From NCBI GenBank assembly GCA_007695145.1, contig REEI01000038.1, forward strand, positions 1-35,807: 35,807 nt of DNA, read 5' to 3'. This document shows, piece by piece, positions 8,637 through 18,145 of the stretch (position 1 is its first letter; every line of letters begins with the position of its first letter). Source of the DNA: Saprospirales bacterium (GTDB lineage Bacteria; Bacteroidota; Bacteroidia; Chitinophagales; Saprospiraceae). The notes beneath the pieces are model-generated. The model saw nothing but the letters and a program-made list of their open reading frames with translations. It was not told where the DNA came from and ran no database searches. A program made the translations under genes and the position numbers.

Positions 8637-11600
8637 ATGAAAAAACTTTACGCATTTGTTTTGGTGCCTTTACTGCTATTGTGCCTGAATTCGCTATTTG
8701 CGCAGGACAGGACGATAAGTGGAAAGGTGATGGATGCAGAGTCCGGTGAACCCCTGATAGGGGCAACGGTATCTGTAGCCGGAACTACAGTGGGAACAAC
8801 TACGGACTTTGATGGAGAATTCAGGGTTCAGGCATCTGATGGATCGACTTTGATAATTGCCTACATCGGGTATGATACCAGGGAAGTAGTGGTAGCACCC
8901 GGGCAGAGCCGGGTGGAAGTGGAGCTGTCCTCCGGCGTAAGACTTGGAGAAGTGGTGGTTACGGCTTTGGGGATTGCCAGAGAACGAAGAGCCTTAGGTT
9001 ATTCCGTTCAGGAGCTGGATTCTGAGGATATCAATCGAACCGGCACAAACAACGTTCTCAATGCACTCCAGGGACAGGTATCAGGGGTTCAGGTTAACAG
9101 AGGAGGCGGTGGTGCTGGCCAGGGTTCCCAAATATTTATTAGGGGATTTACCTCACTTGATCCAACCGCTGACAACCAACCACTATTCGTAATTGATGGA
9201 GTACCTATTGACAACTCTACTCAAGAGTCCTTTGGAAGGGTCAGAGGGATGTCCAACAGGGCTATAGACATTAACCCTGCTGACATAGAGTCGATTTCTG
9301 TTCTCAAAAGTGCCCCTGCAACCGCCCTTTACGGGGTCAGAGCTGCAAATGGTGCTGTGATAATTACTACCAAACAAGGTAGAGAGGGGGATGTAAGAGT
9401 AGATGTCTCTAGTAGCTGGGGCATGCAAGAGGTAATCAATTACCCAGACTATCAGGATGTTTATGGCCCTGGATTTGGGTTTGATTCAAATCCTAATAGC
9501 TTTTGGCCTGCCTGGGGTGCGCCATTTAGTGAAACTCCGGATTTAACCTATTTTAACAATTGGGAAAATTCAATGCGAACAGGGTATACTTCTGACAATT
9601 CCATAAGTATTTCCGGTGGTTCTGAAACTGCAACTTTCTATACCTCCTTTTCTAATTCAGAGAACCGGGGAATCATTCCCAATAATGACTGGGGAAGGAC
9701 ATCAATCAGGGCATCCGGCCAGGTAAATAAAGGAGCTTTAACTTTTGCAGCCAGTGCCAATTACATCAATAGTGGTGGAAGCAGAGTCCCTTTTGTTAAT
9801 TTCATGGAAAGGCTTTCCTACTGGAATACTCATGCTGATGTTAACGATTGGCGACATGAGGATGGAACCATGAAATCAGACAACTTCGAAGGAAGGGGTG
9901 CAGGAAGAAACCCCGTTTATGATGCCAGAACCAATACCTACGAAGATAATGTAGACAGGCTCATTGGTAACTTTCGAACTTCCTATCAATTTACTGATTG
10001 GTTGAGACTAGATTACCTTGTGGGTATTGATGTTTATTCTGATGAGAGGACGGAGATTGAGCCGGGCCCCAGAGGTCTTGAAAATGAATTTGTGTGGAGT
10101 GGCGTAGGTGGGTTTAGAGAGGAAACAAGAATAAATAGTAGAGATTTAACCTCCAATCTTTCATTTGTAGTCAACCGCTCAATAACAGATGAAATTGGAA
10201 TGTCCTTGCGGGTTGGCAATGACATTTTCGACCGTGAGACTGATATTGTAAGGGCAAGAGGCACCAACTTTGTCGTTCCTGAATTCAGTCATTTCAGTAA
10301 TGCACGCGATGTAAATATCGGCCAATCGCTCATCCAAAGAAGATTGATCGGGGTATATGGAGACCTAAATCTCGACTGGAGAGACATGATATACTTAAAT
10401 GTGACCGGACGAAACGACTGGACCTCAACTCTTGAGGAGGATAATCGCTCATTTTTTTACCCCTCAGTTAGTTTAGGAGCCATTTTAAGCGATATGGTTG
10501 AAATGCCAGATTGGATAACTTTTGCCAAGTTTAGAGCAAGTTTTGCTGAGGTTGGTAAAGATGCACCCCCATATTCTACCCGAAGCGTATTCTTTTCACC
10601 GGAAATTTATCCACTGGGTGATCAGACTGGTTTTTCCAGAGGTTCAACCATTGCCTCGGCCGATCTTAAGCCCGAAAGAACCACTTCAACTGAATTTGGT
10701 TTGGACCTTCGATTTCTCAACAATCGATTAGGTCTGGACATCACCTACTATAAAGCCAATAGTAAAGACATGATCATCCCTGTACCGGTATCTAACGCAA
10801 CCGGTGCTGCAACCTTTATAACCAATGCGGGGGAAATCCAGAATCAGGGTATAGAGATAACACTCAGAGCTACACCCGTAAGGACACAAGACTTTATGTG
10901 GAACATCGTTTCAAACTTTACTACCAATACCAATGAAGTAGTAAGTATTCGAGAGGGTGTTGATGCAATTTTTCTTGGAGATATTGCAGCCTATATAAAT
11001 CGCCCATTTATGCAACTCGTTCCAGGTCAATCCTATGGAGCCATTTGGGGAACCAGCTATGCCAGATTTGGGGCGGACCCAAACTCTCTTGTACTGGAAT
11101 CAGATTTACCTTATTTAATTGGAGAAAATGGTTTCCCGTTAATAGAGAGTACACCTAAAATTGTAGGTGATGCTTTACCTGATTGGACTTTAAATGTATT
11201 CAATCAGTTTTCATACAGAAACTGGGATTTGTCATTCAATATCGACATTGTGATGGGAGTTGATAAATACAACAAATTAGATCAATGGGACTCAGCATTT
11301 GGCCATACAGAAAAAACACTCAACCGAACTGATTACAAGGTTTTTGATGGATTCCTGGCAGATGGAACGCCAAACACCAGAGAGGTTTGGTTAGGTCAGG
11401 GAGTTGACCCCAGAGATGGCTTGGATTATGGTGCCGGATACCATAGAGATGTTTACCGGGTTGCTGTGGAACAATCAGTCGAAGATGCCTCCTATGTAAA
11501 GCTTAGAAGTCTTACACTTGGTTATTCTTTACCACAATCAACTCTTGAAAGGCTGCCAATCAGATCATTAAGGGCAAGCGTAACTGCAGATAATATTTTA

Positions 11601-11729
11601 CTTTGGACTCCATGGTCTCAGTACGATCCCGAGGCATTTGTAAGTTCAGGCTCCAACCTCATTGGATTGGTCGACTTAGCTTATCCGGGGGTTAGAAGTT
11701 TTGTATTCTCCCTAAATTTCTCTTTCTAA
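8637..11729 (+). CDS. SusC/RagA-like TonB-linked outer-membrane transporter
   Basis: Outer-membrane TonB-dependent transporter of the SusC/RagA group, 1030 aa. Order: signal peptide (1-22, ending SLFAQ), a CarboxypepD_reg-like domain (about 25-100, ISGKVMDAESGEPLIGATVS), a TonB-box-like LGEVVVTALGI, the plug (about 118-230, with SVQELDSEDINRTGTNNVLN and later IRGFTSLDP), then a 22-strand barrel ending in FVFSLNFSF with a terminal Phe. Length is normal for SusC. It is followed 18 bp later by its SusD-like partner, so the two should form the usual lidded SusCD importer. No glycosidase, sulfatase or peptidase lies beside them, so the substrate (glycan, peptide or other) is unknown. Confidence 0.95.
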   Translation: MKKLYAFVLVPLLLLCLNSLFAQDRTISGKVMDAESGEPLIGATVSVAGTTVGTTTDFDGEFRVQASDGSTLIIAYIGYDTREVVVAPGQSRVEVELSSGVRLGEVVVTALGIARERRALGYSVQELDSEDINRTGTNNVLNALQGQVSGVQVNRGGGGAGQGSQIFIRGFTSLDPTADNQPLFVIDGVPIDNSTQESFGRVRGMSNRAIDINPADIESISVLKSAPATALYGVRAANGAVIITTKQGREGDVRVDVSSSWGMQEVINYPDYQDVYGPGFGFDSNPNSFWPAWGAPFSETPDLTYFNNWENSMRTGYTSDNSISISGGSETATFYTSFSNSENRGIIPNNDWGRTSIRASGQVNKGALTFAASANYINSGGSRVPFVNFMERLSYWNTHADVNDWRHEDGTMKSDNFEGRGAGRNPVYDARTNTYEDNVDRLIGNFRTSYQFTDWLRLDYLVGIDVYSDERTEIEPGPRGLENEFVWSGVGGFREETRINSRDLTSNLSFVVNRSITDEIGMSLRVGNDIFDRETDIVRARGTNFVVPEFSHFSNARDVNIGQSLIQRRLIGVYGDLNLDWRDMIYLNVTGRNDWTSTLEEDNRSFFYPSVSLGAILSDMVEMPDWITFAKFRASFAEVGKDAPPYSTRSVFFSPEIYPLGDQTGFSRGSTIASADLKPERTTSTEFGLDLRFLNNRLGLDITYYKANSKDMIIPVPVSNATGAATFITNAGEIQNQGIEITLRATPVRTQDFMWNIVSNFTTNTNEVVSIREGVDAIFLGDIAAYINRPFMQLVPGQSYGAIWGTSYARFGADPNSLVLESDLPYLIGENGFPLIESTPKIVGDALPDWTLNVFNQFSYRNWDLSFNIDIVMGVDKYNKLDQWDSAFGHTEKTLNRTDYKVFDGFLADGTPNTREVWLGQGVDPRDGLDYGAGYHRDVYRVAVEQSVEDASYVKLRSLTLGYSLPQSTLERLPIRSLRASVTADNILLWTPWSQYDPEAFVSSGSNLIGLVDLAYPGVRSFVFSLNFSF

Positions 11730-11747
11730 TCTTGAAAAATAAATAAT

Positions 11748-13181
11748 ATGATACGTTTTATAAAATTTATAGTTGCACCGGTGCTTTTAATAGCTTTAAT
11801 ATCCGGTTGTGATGATTATTTGGACATCAATGAAGATCCAAATAATCCAACAACTGCCCCAATTGAGGGATTAATGATCAATTCCACATTTGAAACTGCA
11901 AGAAATACCTATCGGGTGGGTTCTGTCACCTCATTTTTTGTACAGCATTTAGCATCTCCCAATGCTGCTACCGGAACTGATATTCACGATGCAATTTCCT
12001 ATGGTACAGCCTGGTCCCAATTGTACTTTAATATTGGTGACCTTAGAGAGATTATTGAACAGGCGGAAGCAATAAATGCCCCACATTATAGCGGTCCAGC
12101 CAGGATAATGAAAGCCTATAATCTGTCATTATTGGTCAATATGTTTGGGGATATACCCTATTCTCAGGCATTTAGGACTGATAATCTTCAGCCTGCTTAC
12201 GATGCATCCTCAGCTGTTTATGAGGTTATTCTCCAAAATATTAATCAAGGGATAGCTGATCTAAATGCCGAAGAGTCAGCCGCAGCTCCTGGTGGAGATG
12301 ACTTCATTTTTCAAGGCAATCTGGATTCATGGAAAAAAACCGGCTATGCACTTCAAGCCAGATTTCTCAATCATTTCAGCAAGCTTGGAAGTTATAACCC
12401 GCAAAGCGTTTTAACAGCTGTTGAAAATGCATTTGCAAACTCTGAAGACGATTTTGAAATGACCTTTTTCGCTAGTCCAAATGAAGCACAAAATCAGTGG
12501 CATAGAACCGCAGTGCTAAATGCGGGGCTGAATCTAGGAGGGTGGCTCTCTGATCAGATTGTTGATCAATTGAGTGGAGCAACCAATGGGGTTTTCGACC
12601 CAAGGATTGAGTTTATTACGGAAGAAATTGACTCTGTGTTTGGTGGAGGTTATGTAGGTACCAGAAATGGTGCGGGTAGGGGTGCAGATCCTGAGCAAGG
12701 TGCTCGTTGTGTATTGGCAGTGGGTTCCTTCTATGCGCTCAGCCCTACACAGCCCTTAGAGCTGATGACCTATGCAGAACTCAGAATGATAGAGGCAGAA
12801 GCTGCTTTAGCATCTGGTAATAGCTCAAGAGCTTACAGTGCTTATGAAGCTGGAATTAGAGCCCACATGGAAAAATTAGGTGTTGATTCCGATGCCATTG
12901 AGCAATATTGGAGTGATCCTCTGGTTTCGGTGGGAGCAGACAACCTCTCGATAAATAATATTATGAGAGAAAAATATGTAATTACTTTCTTAAATCCTGA
13001 AACCTGGAATGATGCCAGAAGGTTTGACTACCAGTACGAGGGATTTAGAGCCCCTGCCAATTCAGCCCTAGGCGGTGAAATGATCAGACTAGCTAGATAT
13101 CCTGACTCGGAACTTCAAAGAAATTTTTCAAATGTGCCTGACAGGTCAATGTTAGACAGGGTTTTCTGGGATGCTAATTAA
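11748..13181 (+). CDS. SusD/RagB-like substrate-binding lipoprotein
   Basis: Outer-membrane lipoprotein lid of the SusCD pair, 477 aa. The signal peptide ends in ALISGC (Cys21), followed by DDYLDINEDPNNPT, a common SusD-like N-terminus. The body is alpha-helical with TPR-like helices (RIMKAYNLSLLVNMFGDIPY at about 120-140, and later LMTYAELRMIEAEAAL). It resembles the SusD-like_2 subgroup rather than classical starch SusD. It binds substrate at the surface and passes it into the SusC barrel; specificity cannot be inferred. A strong terminator follows 40 bp after the stop, so the transcript is probably just these two genes. Confidence 0.93.
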   Translation: MIRFIKFIVAPVLLIALISGCDDYLDINEDPNNPTTAPIEGLMINSTFETARNTYRVGSVTSFFVQHLASPNAATGTDIHDAISYGTAWSQLYFNIGDLREIIEQAEAINAPHYSGPARIMKAYNLSLLVNMFGDIPYSQAFRTDNLQPAYDASSAVYEVILQNINQGIADLNAEESAAAPGGDDFIFQGNLDSWKKTGYALQARFLNHFSKLGSYNPQSVLTAVENAFANSEDDFEMTFFASPNEAQNQWHRTAVLNAGLNLGGWLSDQIVDQLSGATNGVFDPRIEFITEEIDSVFGGGYVGTRNGAGRGADPEQGARCVLAVGSFYALSPTQPLELMTYAELRMIEAEAALASGNSSRAYSAYEAGIRAHMEKLGVDSDAIEQYWSDPLVSVGADNLSINNIMREKYVITFLNPETWNDARRFDYQYEGFRAPANSALGGEMIRLARYPDSELQRNFSNVPDRSMLDRVFWDAN

Positions 13182-13220
13182 TGCCGCAATTGGCATATTG
13201 CAATAAACTAATTTTATAAG

Positions 13221-13247
13221 AGCCCGGTTTTTATACCGGGCTTTTTT
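13221..13247 (+). terminator. Rho-independent terminator of the SusC-SusD operon
   Basis: A perfect 8-bp stem, AGCCCGGT / ACCGGGCT, encloses a 6-base loop (TTTTAT) and is followed by five T residues. Confidence 0.92.
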
Positions 13248-13295
13248 ATTGTACTTGATCATCCAAACCAATATCTTCATAATCTTTAATTTGTA

Positions 13296-13303
13296 TACCT
13301 TTG
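13296..13303 (+). promoter_or_regulatory. Candidate -7 element (TACCTTTG) for the 13343 lipoprotein gene
   Basis: TACCTTTG fits TAnnTTTG and lies about 40 bp before the preferred ATG. Transcription would start near 13310, after the in-frame TTG at 13301, which supports the ATG at 13343. No good -33 TTTG is visible. Confidence 0.45.
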
Positions 13304-13342
13304 CGGGCGGCAACTGACCTTCATATACTTAAGTTCAATACA

Positions 13343-14110
13343 ATGAAAGAGATAAAATTATTAGGTTTTTTATTCCTCGGTCTTCTATTAGTGGCCTCTT
13401 GTAAATCAGAACCCAGTGGCGATTGGTTTGTAGGGAGTTTTCACACCTCAAAAAATTCAGGTGGACAGCGTATGGATCAGGTTTACTTCTTTAACCAGGC
13501 GGATGGGGCCACTCAAATTTTTCACTTAAACAGAGGGATGGACTTGAATCAATACATGGGTGAGTGGCAAAACCTAAACGACACCATTGTTCTAGCAGTC
13601 AAAACCAGACAAGGAAACCTTATAGAGGAAAGTCGTTGGGTCAAAGACATCAATGGCCTTAGGTCAGTTGAGTCCAGTTTGTTTCCAGAACTCACCCTCA
13701 GTGGGTTATCTCCGGTTGATGCATCCGCGGAGGACAGGACCGGCTTTCTCAACAAGCTGTTTCTGATCAGTGAAGTCGAAGATCATCCCCTTGAAATTTC
13801 CCCTGAAGATAGACCGGTTTTTATCTACTTTGAACAAGGCAATCAGGAGTTCATTATCGCAAGAGCCTTTTTGGGATGCCAATTGAGTTCTTCTACCATT
13901 TCTCCTCGCCCTGATGAAAACAGATTCCGCGTATACCCGTTTCCAGCCATTCGGGAGAGTGATTGTCCTCAATACCAAACTGAAGTCAAGGTTAGGGATG
14001 CTTATCGCAGAGCAGATAACTTTAAGTGGCTGGAGAATCAACTCCTGATTCTCTCAGAAGACCAAACCCTCCTAAAGCTCGACCTGGTAGGCAAGATGAG
14101 TCAAGAGTAA
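13343..14110 (+). CDS. Lipoprotein, possible NlpE-like plus META-like domains
   Basis: 255-aa predicted lipoprotein: the signal sequence ends LLVASC, giving an acylated Cys21. I start it at the ATG rather than the in-frame TTG 42 bases upstream because only the ATG places the hydrophobic signal at the N-terminus. Residues about 25-110 look like a small beta barrel of the NlpE/lipocalin type (GDWFVGSFH at the start). Residues about 130-250 have the spacing of a META/HslJ domain: AFLGCQLSSSTI, a Cys in ESDCPQYQTEVKV, then WLENQLLILSEDQTLLKLDL. Both assignments are by eye and tentative. It stands alone between the SusCD terminator and a non-coding gap, so context gives no function. Confidence 0.7.
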   Translation: MKEIKLLGFLFLGLLLVASCKSEPSGDWFVGSFHTSKNSGGQRMDQVYFFNQADGATQIFHLNRGMDLNQYMGEWQNLNDTIVLAVKTRQGNLIEESRWVKDINGLRSVESSLFPELTLSGLSPVDASAEDRTGFLNKLFLISEVEDHPLEISPEDRPVFIYFEQGNQEFIIARAFLGCQLSSSTISPRPDENRFRVYPFPAIRESDCPQYQTEVKVRDAYRRADNFKWLENQLLILSEDQTLLKLDLVGKMSQE

Positions 14111-15027
14111 TTTTCAGGCAATGTAAATTCTGGTGTACGATCAATTTTTAAAATTGTTGATGGGATTCATTATATTTTGATCAAGGCAGGATCGACATAC
14201 AATTCAATTTCTCAAAGAGATAATTCAAGATAATATTACTTCTGTCCTCTGGATTTCAGCCTCTTAATAAGCTGGTAGCATCTGAGATTACAATCTGCGT
14301 ATAAAACCTAAGATACAATCCCCAGGCTTAGCAATTTTTCCTCTGCCATCTAACTCAAAAAACTTGGGCGCGGCGAGTTCTCAAGTGAACCTAACCAGGC
14401 TTCAGTAAATTTAAAACTGGCACTGTACAGCAGCAAACTCAAAAAGGGCGTCAGATAAAACCATTTAACTAAGCGCCTGGATAGTGAGCAAGGTTTTTCC
14501 CAGTCGCATATTCTTTCTGAAGGTTCTCTCCCTTTCCCCTCAATACATCAAAATTTGAATGATAATCACCCGGGAGAGTACCCTTCATTTGTAACATCTC
14601 ATGTAACATTTTGTAATTATCTGGAGATTTCCCAATTATCAAATCACTGTTTTTCAGCTAATTGAATAATTTGTTACAATAGTGCTCTTTTTTGAAAAAA
14701 TAGTACTCCCCACTTTCTGAAGTACAGCTGATATTTGTGTCAGATTCTTTTTTGATACGACACCGGTCACTGGAATTTTTGATTGGAAGAATTAATGTCA
14801 ATAATGATTGATATTTATTTATTTCTGTTGATCACTCTCCTAGCCTGAAATATCAGCATCAAGGATACAGTGGCCGGTTTTTTGCCTTCAATTTGAAAGA
14901 TTTTTTATACTTCGGTTGAAGGGTGCAGCCCAACTCCTTCCAAAATTTCCAATCTACAAATGGTGTCTCCAACAATAGGTTCCTACACACCTTAAAAGGG
15001 GTCAGAATAGAGCTTCTCGAAAATCAT
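14111..15027. other. Gene-poor gap of 917 bp with a possible decayed reading frame
   Basis: No intact gene of convincing length is seen on either strand between two convergent genes. On the minus strand one frame is open from 14831 down to 14469 apart from a single TAG at 14658-14660 and reads like protein (listed separately as a possible pseudogene). No terminator for either flanking gene could be picked out confidently, and no terminal inverted repeats or transposase remnants were recognised. Confidence 0.6.
14469..14831 (-). pseudogene. Possible remnant of a protein-coding gene (unidentified)
   Basis: A single minus-strand frame runs about 120 codons, broken only by one TAG (14658-14660). 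The upstream part includes LLTLILPIKNSSD, faintly like the first strand of a family-2 glycosyltransferase, then GEYYFFKKEHYCNKLF. After the stop come SDLIIGKSPDNYKMLHEM and TLPGDYHSNFDVLRGKGEN, ending at TAG 14469. The shortest intact piece is a 46-codon ORF from the ATG at 14609. Composition looks coding-like, but no family was identified. A frame this open can also occur by chance in a region of this size, so this is only a candidate. Confidence 0.25.
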
Positions 15028-16260
15028 TTAGAACAACATGGGATCAACAACTGACTTAATTAAGTCTTTCATCTCTTCTCTTCTTCGTATCAGATAGTCC
15101 TTACCTTCAAATATAAGCACTTCAGGTGGGCGAAATTTAGAATTGTAATTGGAACCCATATTGAAACCATAAGCACCCGCATTCTTAAATACCAGCAAGT
15201 CCCCTTTGCTTGTCAAATTTATTTCTCTGTTTGAAGCAAAGGTATCTGTCTCACAAATATAACCAACCACATCAACCTTTTCCTTTTCTCCATCGGGATT
15301 GCTGACATTGACAATCTCGTGCCACGCATCGTATAGCATGGGACGAATCAAGTGGTTAAAGCCGGTGTTCACACCCACAAAAGTCCTTGTTGGGGAGCGC
15401 TTGACCGTATTGACACTACACAAAAAGAATCCCGACTCGCTTACTAATATTTTGCCAGGCTCTGTGAGTAGTTCAATTTTCCGTCCCAGTATAGACTCAA
15501 GCCCCCTTCTCTTTTCTTTGAGAAAAGAACCAATTTTCTCCAAATCAGATGAGGAATCGTCGGCTTTGTATGAAATCTTATACCCACTCCCAATATCCAC
15601 ATAAGTCAGGTCTTTGAAATTTTCAGCCGTTTTAAACAAAACCTCGAGAGCATAGAGAAACTGCTCATCTGCTTGTATATCCGACCCAACATGCATATGA
15701 AGCCCCTCAACTTTACAGTTACGGGCGTTAATCATGTTCAGGACTTCATGCATTTGATGAATGGATATTCCAAACTTTGAGTCTTTATGTCCAACTGAAA
15801 TTTTTTGGTGTCCACCGGCTAAAACATGCGGATTAATCCTTACACAAACAGGGTAATTGGGATATCGTGCATTCATGTATTCAAGAGCAGGTAGGTCACC
15901 CACATTGATTCGCACACCTGCCTCTACAGCGCGGTCGTAATCTTCATCACCAACCATACTCGGAGTAAAGATAATATCATCGGGCAGGAAACCGGCTCCC
16001 AGTCCAAGCTCCATTTCTTCTACTGAAACAGCGTCTAATCCTGCCCCCAGGCTTTGGAACAACTTAAGGATAACTGGGTTGGTCAAAGCCTTACATGCGT
16101 ACATTAACTTAATACTATCACCACCCAGGCACCTTTTCACATGATGATACCTCTCAATTATGGCAGCTGCCGAGTAGATATAAACAGGAGTTCCATATTT
16201 TTTTGCTAGATGTTGGACCTCCAGACCATCAATAAAGTACTTTCCAGCACGTAATTCCAT
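15028..16260 (-). CDS. lysA: Diaminopimelate decarboxylase
   Basis: PLP-dependent, fold-III enzyme that decarboxylates meso-diaminopimelate to L-lysine, the last step of lysine synthesis. The 410-aa protein starts at MELRAGKYFIDG. A reading frame open 28 codons further would add an unlikely extension, and a TAAATTTG promoter element at 16281-16288 lies inside that extension. The PLP lysine is K57 in LMYACKALTNP; HMHVGSDI, DIGSGYK and LTEPGKILVSE mark the phosphate- and substrate-binding strands. CETDTF carries the Cys/Glu/Asp set contributed across the dimer. GAYGFNMGSNYNS is the usual C-terminal active-site Tyr region. HVGSD and EPGK, in place of HVGSQ and EPGR, fit the form common in Bacteroidota. 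Monocistronic; other lysine-pathway genes are not in the window. Confidence 0.92.
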   Translation of the reverse strand: MELRAGKYFIDGLEVQHLAKKYGTPVYIYSAAAIIERYHHVKRCLGGDSIKLMYACKALTNPVILKLFQSLGAGLDAVSVEEMELGLGAGFLPDDIIFTPSMVGDEDYDRAVEAGVRINVGDLPALEYMNARYPNYPVCVRINPHVLAGGHQKISVGHKDSKFGISIHQMHEVLNMINARNCKVEGLHMHVGSDIQADEQFLYALEVLFKTAENFKDLTYVDIGSGYKISYKADDSSSDLEKIGSFLKEKRRGLESILGRKIELLTEPGKILVSESGFFLCSVNTVKRSPTRTFVGVNTGFNHLIRPMLYDAWHEIVNVSNPDGEKEKVDVVGYICETDTFASNREINLTSKGDLLVFKNAGAYGFNMGSNYNSKFRPPEVLIFEGKDYLIRRREEMKDLIKSVVDPMLF

Positions 16261-16280
16261 AATCATTGAAATAAAGGCCA

Positions 16281-16288
16281 CAAATTTA
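16281..16288 (-). promoter_or_regulatory. Candidate -7 element (TAAATTTG) for lysA
   Basis: The minus strand reads TAAATTTG, matching TAnnTTTG. Initiation about 7 nt downstream would leave a leader of roughly 14 nt before the ATG at 16260. No -33 TTTG at ideal distance is seen. Confidence 0.35.
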
Positions 16289-16442
16289 GAGAATATTTGC
16301 TTTTCAGCTTGATAGACAAGTCCCTTTGTGACATAAATCTCCAATTGTAAAAATAAGTCTAAGGATAATGAATAATAATGGATGTCCGCAAAATAATCTC
16401 AAATGAAAGCAGGTTTAGAATGGGTAGAAATCAAGTACAATT

Positions 16443-17003
16443 ATGCCCCGGACAATATTGGCATTCGTTTTTTCAATGGGTTTTGTGGTGAGTTCCATCC
16501 CTGTCTTTTCGCAGCCTTCTACCCATTATACTGCCCAAATAGATCGGGTATGGCAGATGGGTTCTTGCAATTGCTATATATTTTCTATCAGCTTGTGGGA
16601 ATACACATCAGAAGGTCAGTTGGAATCCAGTCAAAGGATTCATAATTTCAAGGTAATGAATGGCACAGAATGCCGAGACTTAAAAGATCCCGACCAATTA
16701 ATGGACATGAACTCAACCATTTCCCTGAAAGAAATTGATGCGAACTCCCAGTTTTTTCTACGGCCGGCTGATGTAGAGGCCCAACGCCAATTCAAAGACC
16801 TTCTCAATCTATATCCCTACAAAGAAATTTACCAAAATTACACTCACGTGAGTGTAAAAACCAGTATTTTTTCAAGTGAAGAATCCAAAAACCCGGCAGT
16901 CTTTGCAATTAGCTTATTAAGAAATGCATCGGAAGACTCGGGAAGGCAAAATATGATTTCTGAGATACACTTCTTTCAGCAAAATGATGTAATTAGCCAG
17001 TAA
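16443..17003 (+). CDS. Small secreted protein of unknown function
   Basis: 186 aa with a clear signal peptide (LAFVFSMGFVVSSIPVFSQ, cleavage expected after about residue 23) and no further membrane segment, so periplasmic or exported. No T9SS sorting domain and no lipobox are present. Two cysteines close together (GSCNCYIF, about 41-44) and one in GTECRDL could form a disulfide or metal site. The rest is mixed alpha/beta with no family I recognise. It is divergent from lysA and convergent with the YwqK/TonB gene. Confidence 0.65.
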   Translation: MPRTILAFVFSMGFVVSSIPVFSQPSTHYTAQIDRVWQMGSCNCYIFSISLWEYTSEGQLESSQRIHNFKVMNGTECRDLKDPDQLMDMNSTISLKEIDANSQFFLRPADVEAQRQFKDLLNLYPYKEIYQNYTHVSVKTSIFSSEESKNPAVFAISLLRNASEDSGRQNMISEIHFFQQNDVISQ

Positions 17004-17052
17004 TTGACACCCGCTTCTTACCAGGAAATCCTTTTACCGGAAAAAATTATGC

Positions 17053-18060
17053 TCAGTTCAGTTCAAATCGAATGGGCATCCTAAAAGAAACAGATACCGG
17101 GATACCCTTCCTTTTCCCCGGGCTCCATTCAGGCAGCTTATCCACAATTGAAAGTATTTCCGCCTTTATATCCATTGAAAGACACCTCAAGCAATTGATA
17201 TCGTCCAATCTTCCATCAGGGGTGATCACGAATTTGACTAGTGCATTCCCCTCTATACCATATTCCCTGGCTGTTCGGGGATAGCTGATTCTTTGGTACA
17301 CGTACCTTAAAAAAGCCCGATCAGAGCATTGAGACCTCTCGTCCAAATCAATTAAATGGGCACATTCTTTTAGAACGGGCATTTCAATGGTAGTAATTGC
17401 TGTATCCGGAAGACTGAATTCAACTTGTCTCAAACCACCTTTATAATGTCCTTTTTTAATCAATTCTCCTTCAGGGGTCCATTCTTTAAAAGGACCTTCG
17501 CGCATCCCTGCTGCATACTCATATTTGGCTAATAACATTCCATCCCCGGAATATTCTCTCCAGATGCCATTGCGATTCCCACTACCGTATTGTCCGGTAG
17601 AGATGGTTTGGCCGGAAAAGGGGTGATAATATACCGCAAGTCCATCTTTCCTATTATTGACGTAATTAATCTCACTCATTGGATTTCCATCATCGTAGAA
17701 GGACAAATGCATTCCAATTTTAACAAGCAATGAGCTATCAGCGAAGTGCTCTATATCAGTCATCTGATTGGTCTCTGGAAAAAAAGTGCGTTTTATAAAG
17801 TGATTTTCAGCTGCTTTGCTAACAACAAAGTGGTAGGTAGTTAATACTTCTTTCTCTCCATCTCCTAAAAACTCAGCAAACTTTCCCGGAAAACGAGGAT
17901 ATTCACTTCCACCGGATATCATGTAAGCATGAGTTCCACCGCAGGACATCAAGAAAAGGGAACTGCTAATAATCAGTAAAAAAGTTATGTGCGGAGTAGT
18001 ACATTTTGAAATAGGACCATCAAGGGATGTCATCCATTTTTTATCAAAAAAATTATTCAT
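17053..18060 (-). CDS. Lipoprotein with YwqK/MORN-type repeats and a TonB C-terminal domain
   Basis: 335-aa protein if started at the ATG at 18060 (another ATG at 18033 is equally possible; the further in-frame TTG at 18087 is less likely). The N-terminus is a lipoprotein signal ending SLFLMSC. The middle (about 110-215) has three or four YwqK/MORN_2-type repeats of the form ...GNxNGIWREYSGDGxLLAKYEY and EGPFKEWTPEGELIKKGHY. The last ~85 residues are a TonB C-terminal domain (ISYPRTAREYGIEGNALVKF, then ITPDGRL and PEWSPGKRKGIPV). Lipoproteins with a C-terminal TonB domain are common in Bacteroidota; a classical energy-transducing role is doubtful because the protein is lipid-anchored rather than inserted by a transmembrane anchor. 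Confidence 0.8.
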   Translation of the reverse strand: MNNFFDKKWMTSLDGPISKCTTPHITFLLIISSSLFLMSCGGTHAYMISGGSEYPRFPGKFAEFLGDGEKEVLTTYHFVVSKAAENHFIKRTFFPETNQMTDIEHFADSSLLVKIGMHLSFYDDGNPMSEINYVNNRKDGLAVYYHPFSGQTISTGQYGSGNRNGIWREYSGDGMLLAKYEYAAGMREGPFKEWTPEGELIKKGHYKGGLRQVEFSLPDTAITTIEMPVLKECAHLIDLDERSQCSDRAFLRYVYQRISYPRTAREYGIEGNALVKFVITPDGRLDDINCLRCLSMDIKAEILSIVDKLPEWSPGKRKGIPVSVSFRMPIRFELN

Positions 18061-18145
18061 ATTCCTAAAATTAAATCCACTCAACAATCATTCTAACTCC
18101 CATATTTAAGATGCTTAAAACGGTCTGCTATCTCTAACCTGAAAG

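Noticed and set aside
13301-13342. In-frame TTG start for the 13343 lipoprotein
   Set aside because: It would put 14 residues before the signal peptide and overlaps the candidate -7 element.
14727-14878. Inverted matches GCTGATATTT/AAATATCAGC and ACCGGTCACTG/CAGTGGCCGGT, considered as ends of a mobile element
   Set aside because: The two pairs cross rather than nest, are about 10 bp long and are expected by chance in a 900-bp AT-rich region.
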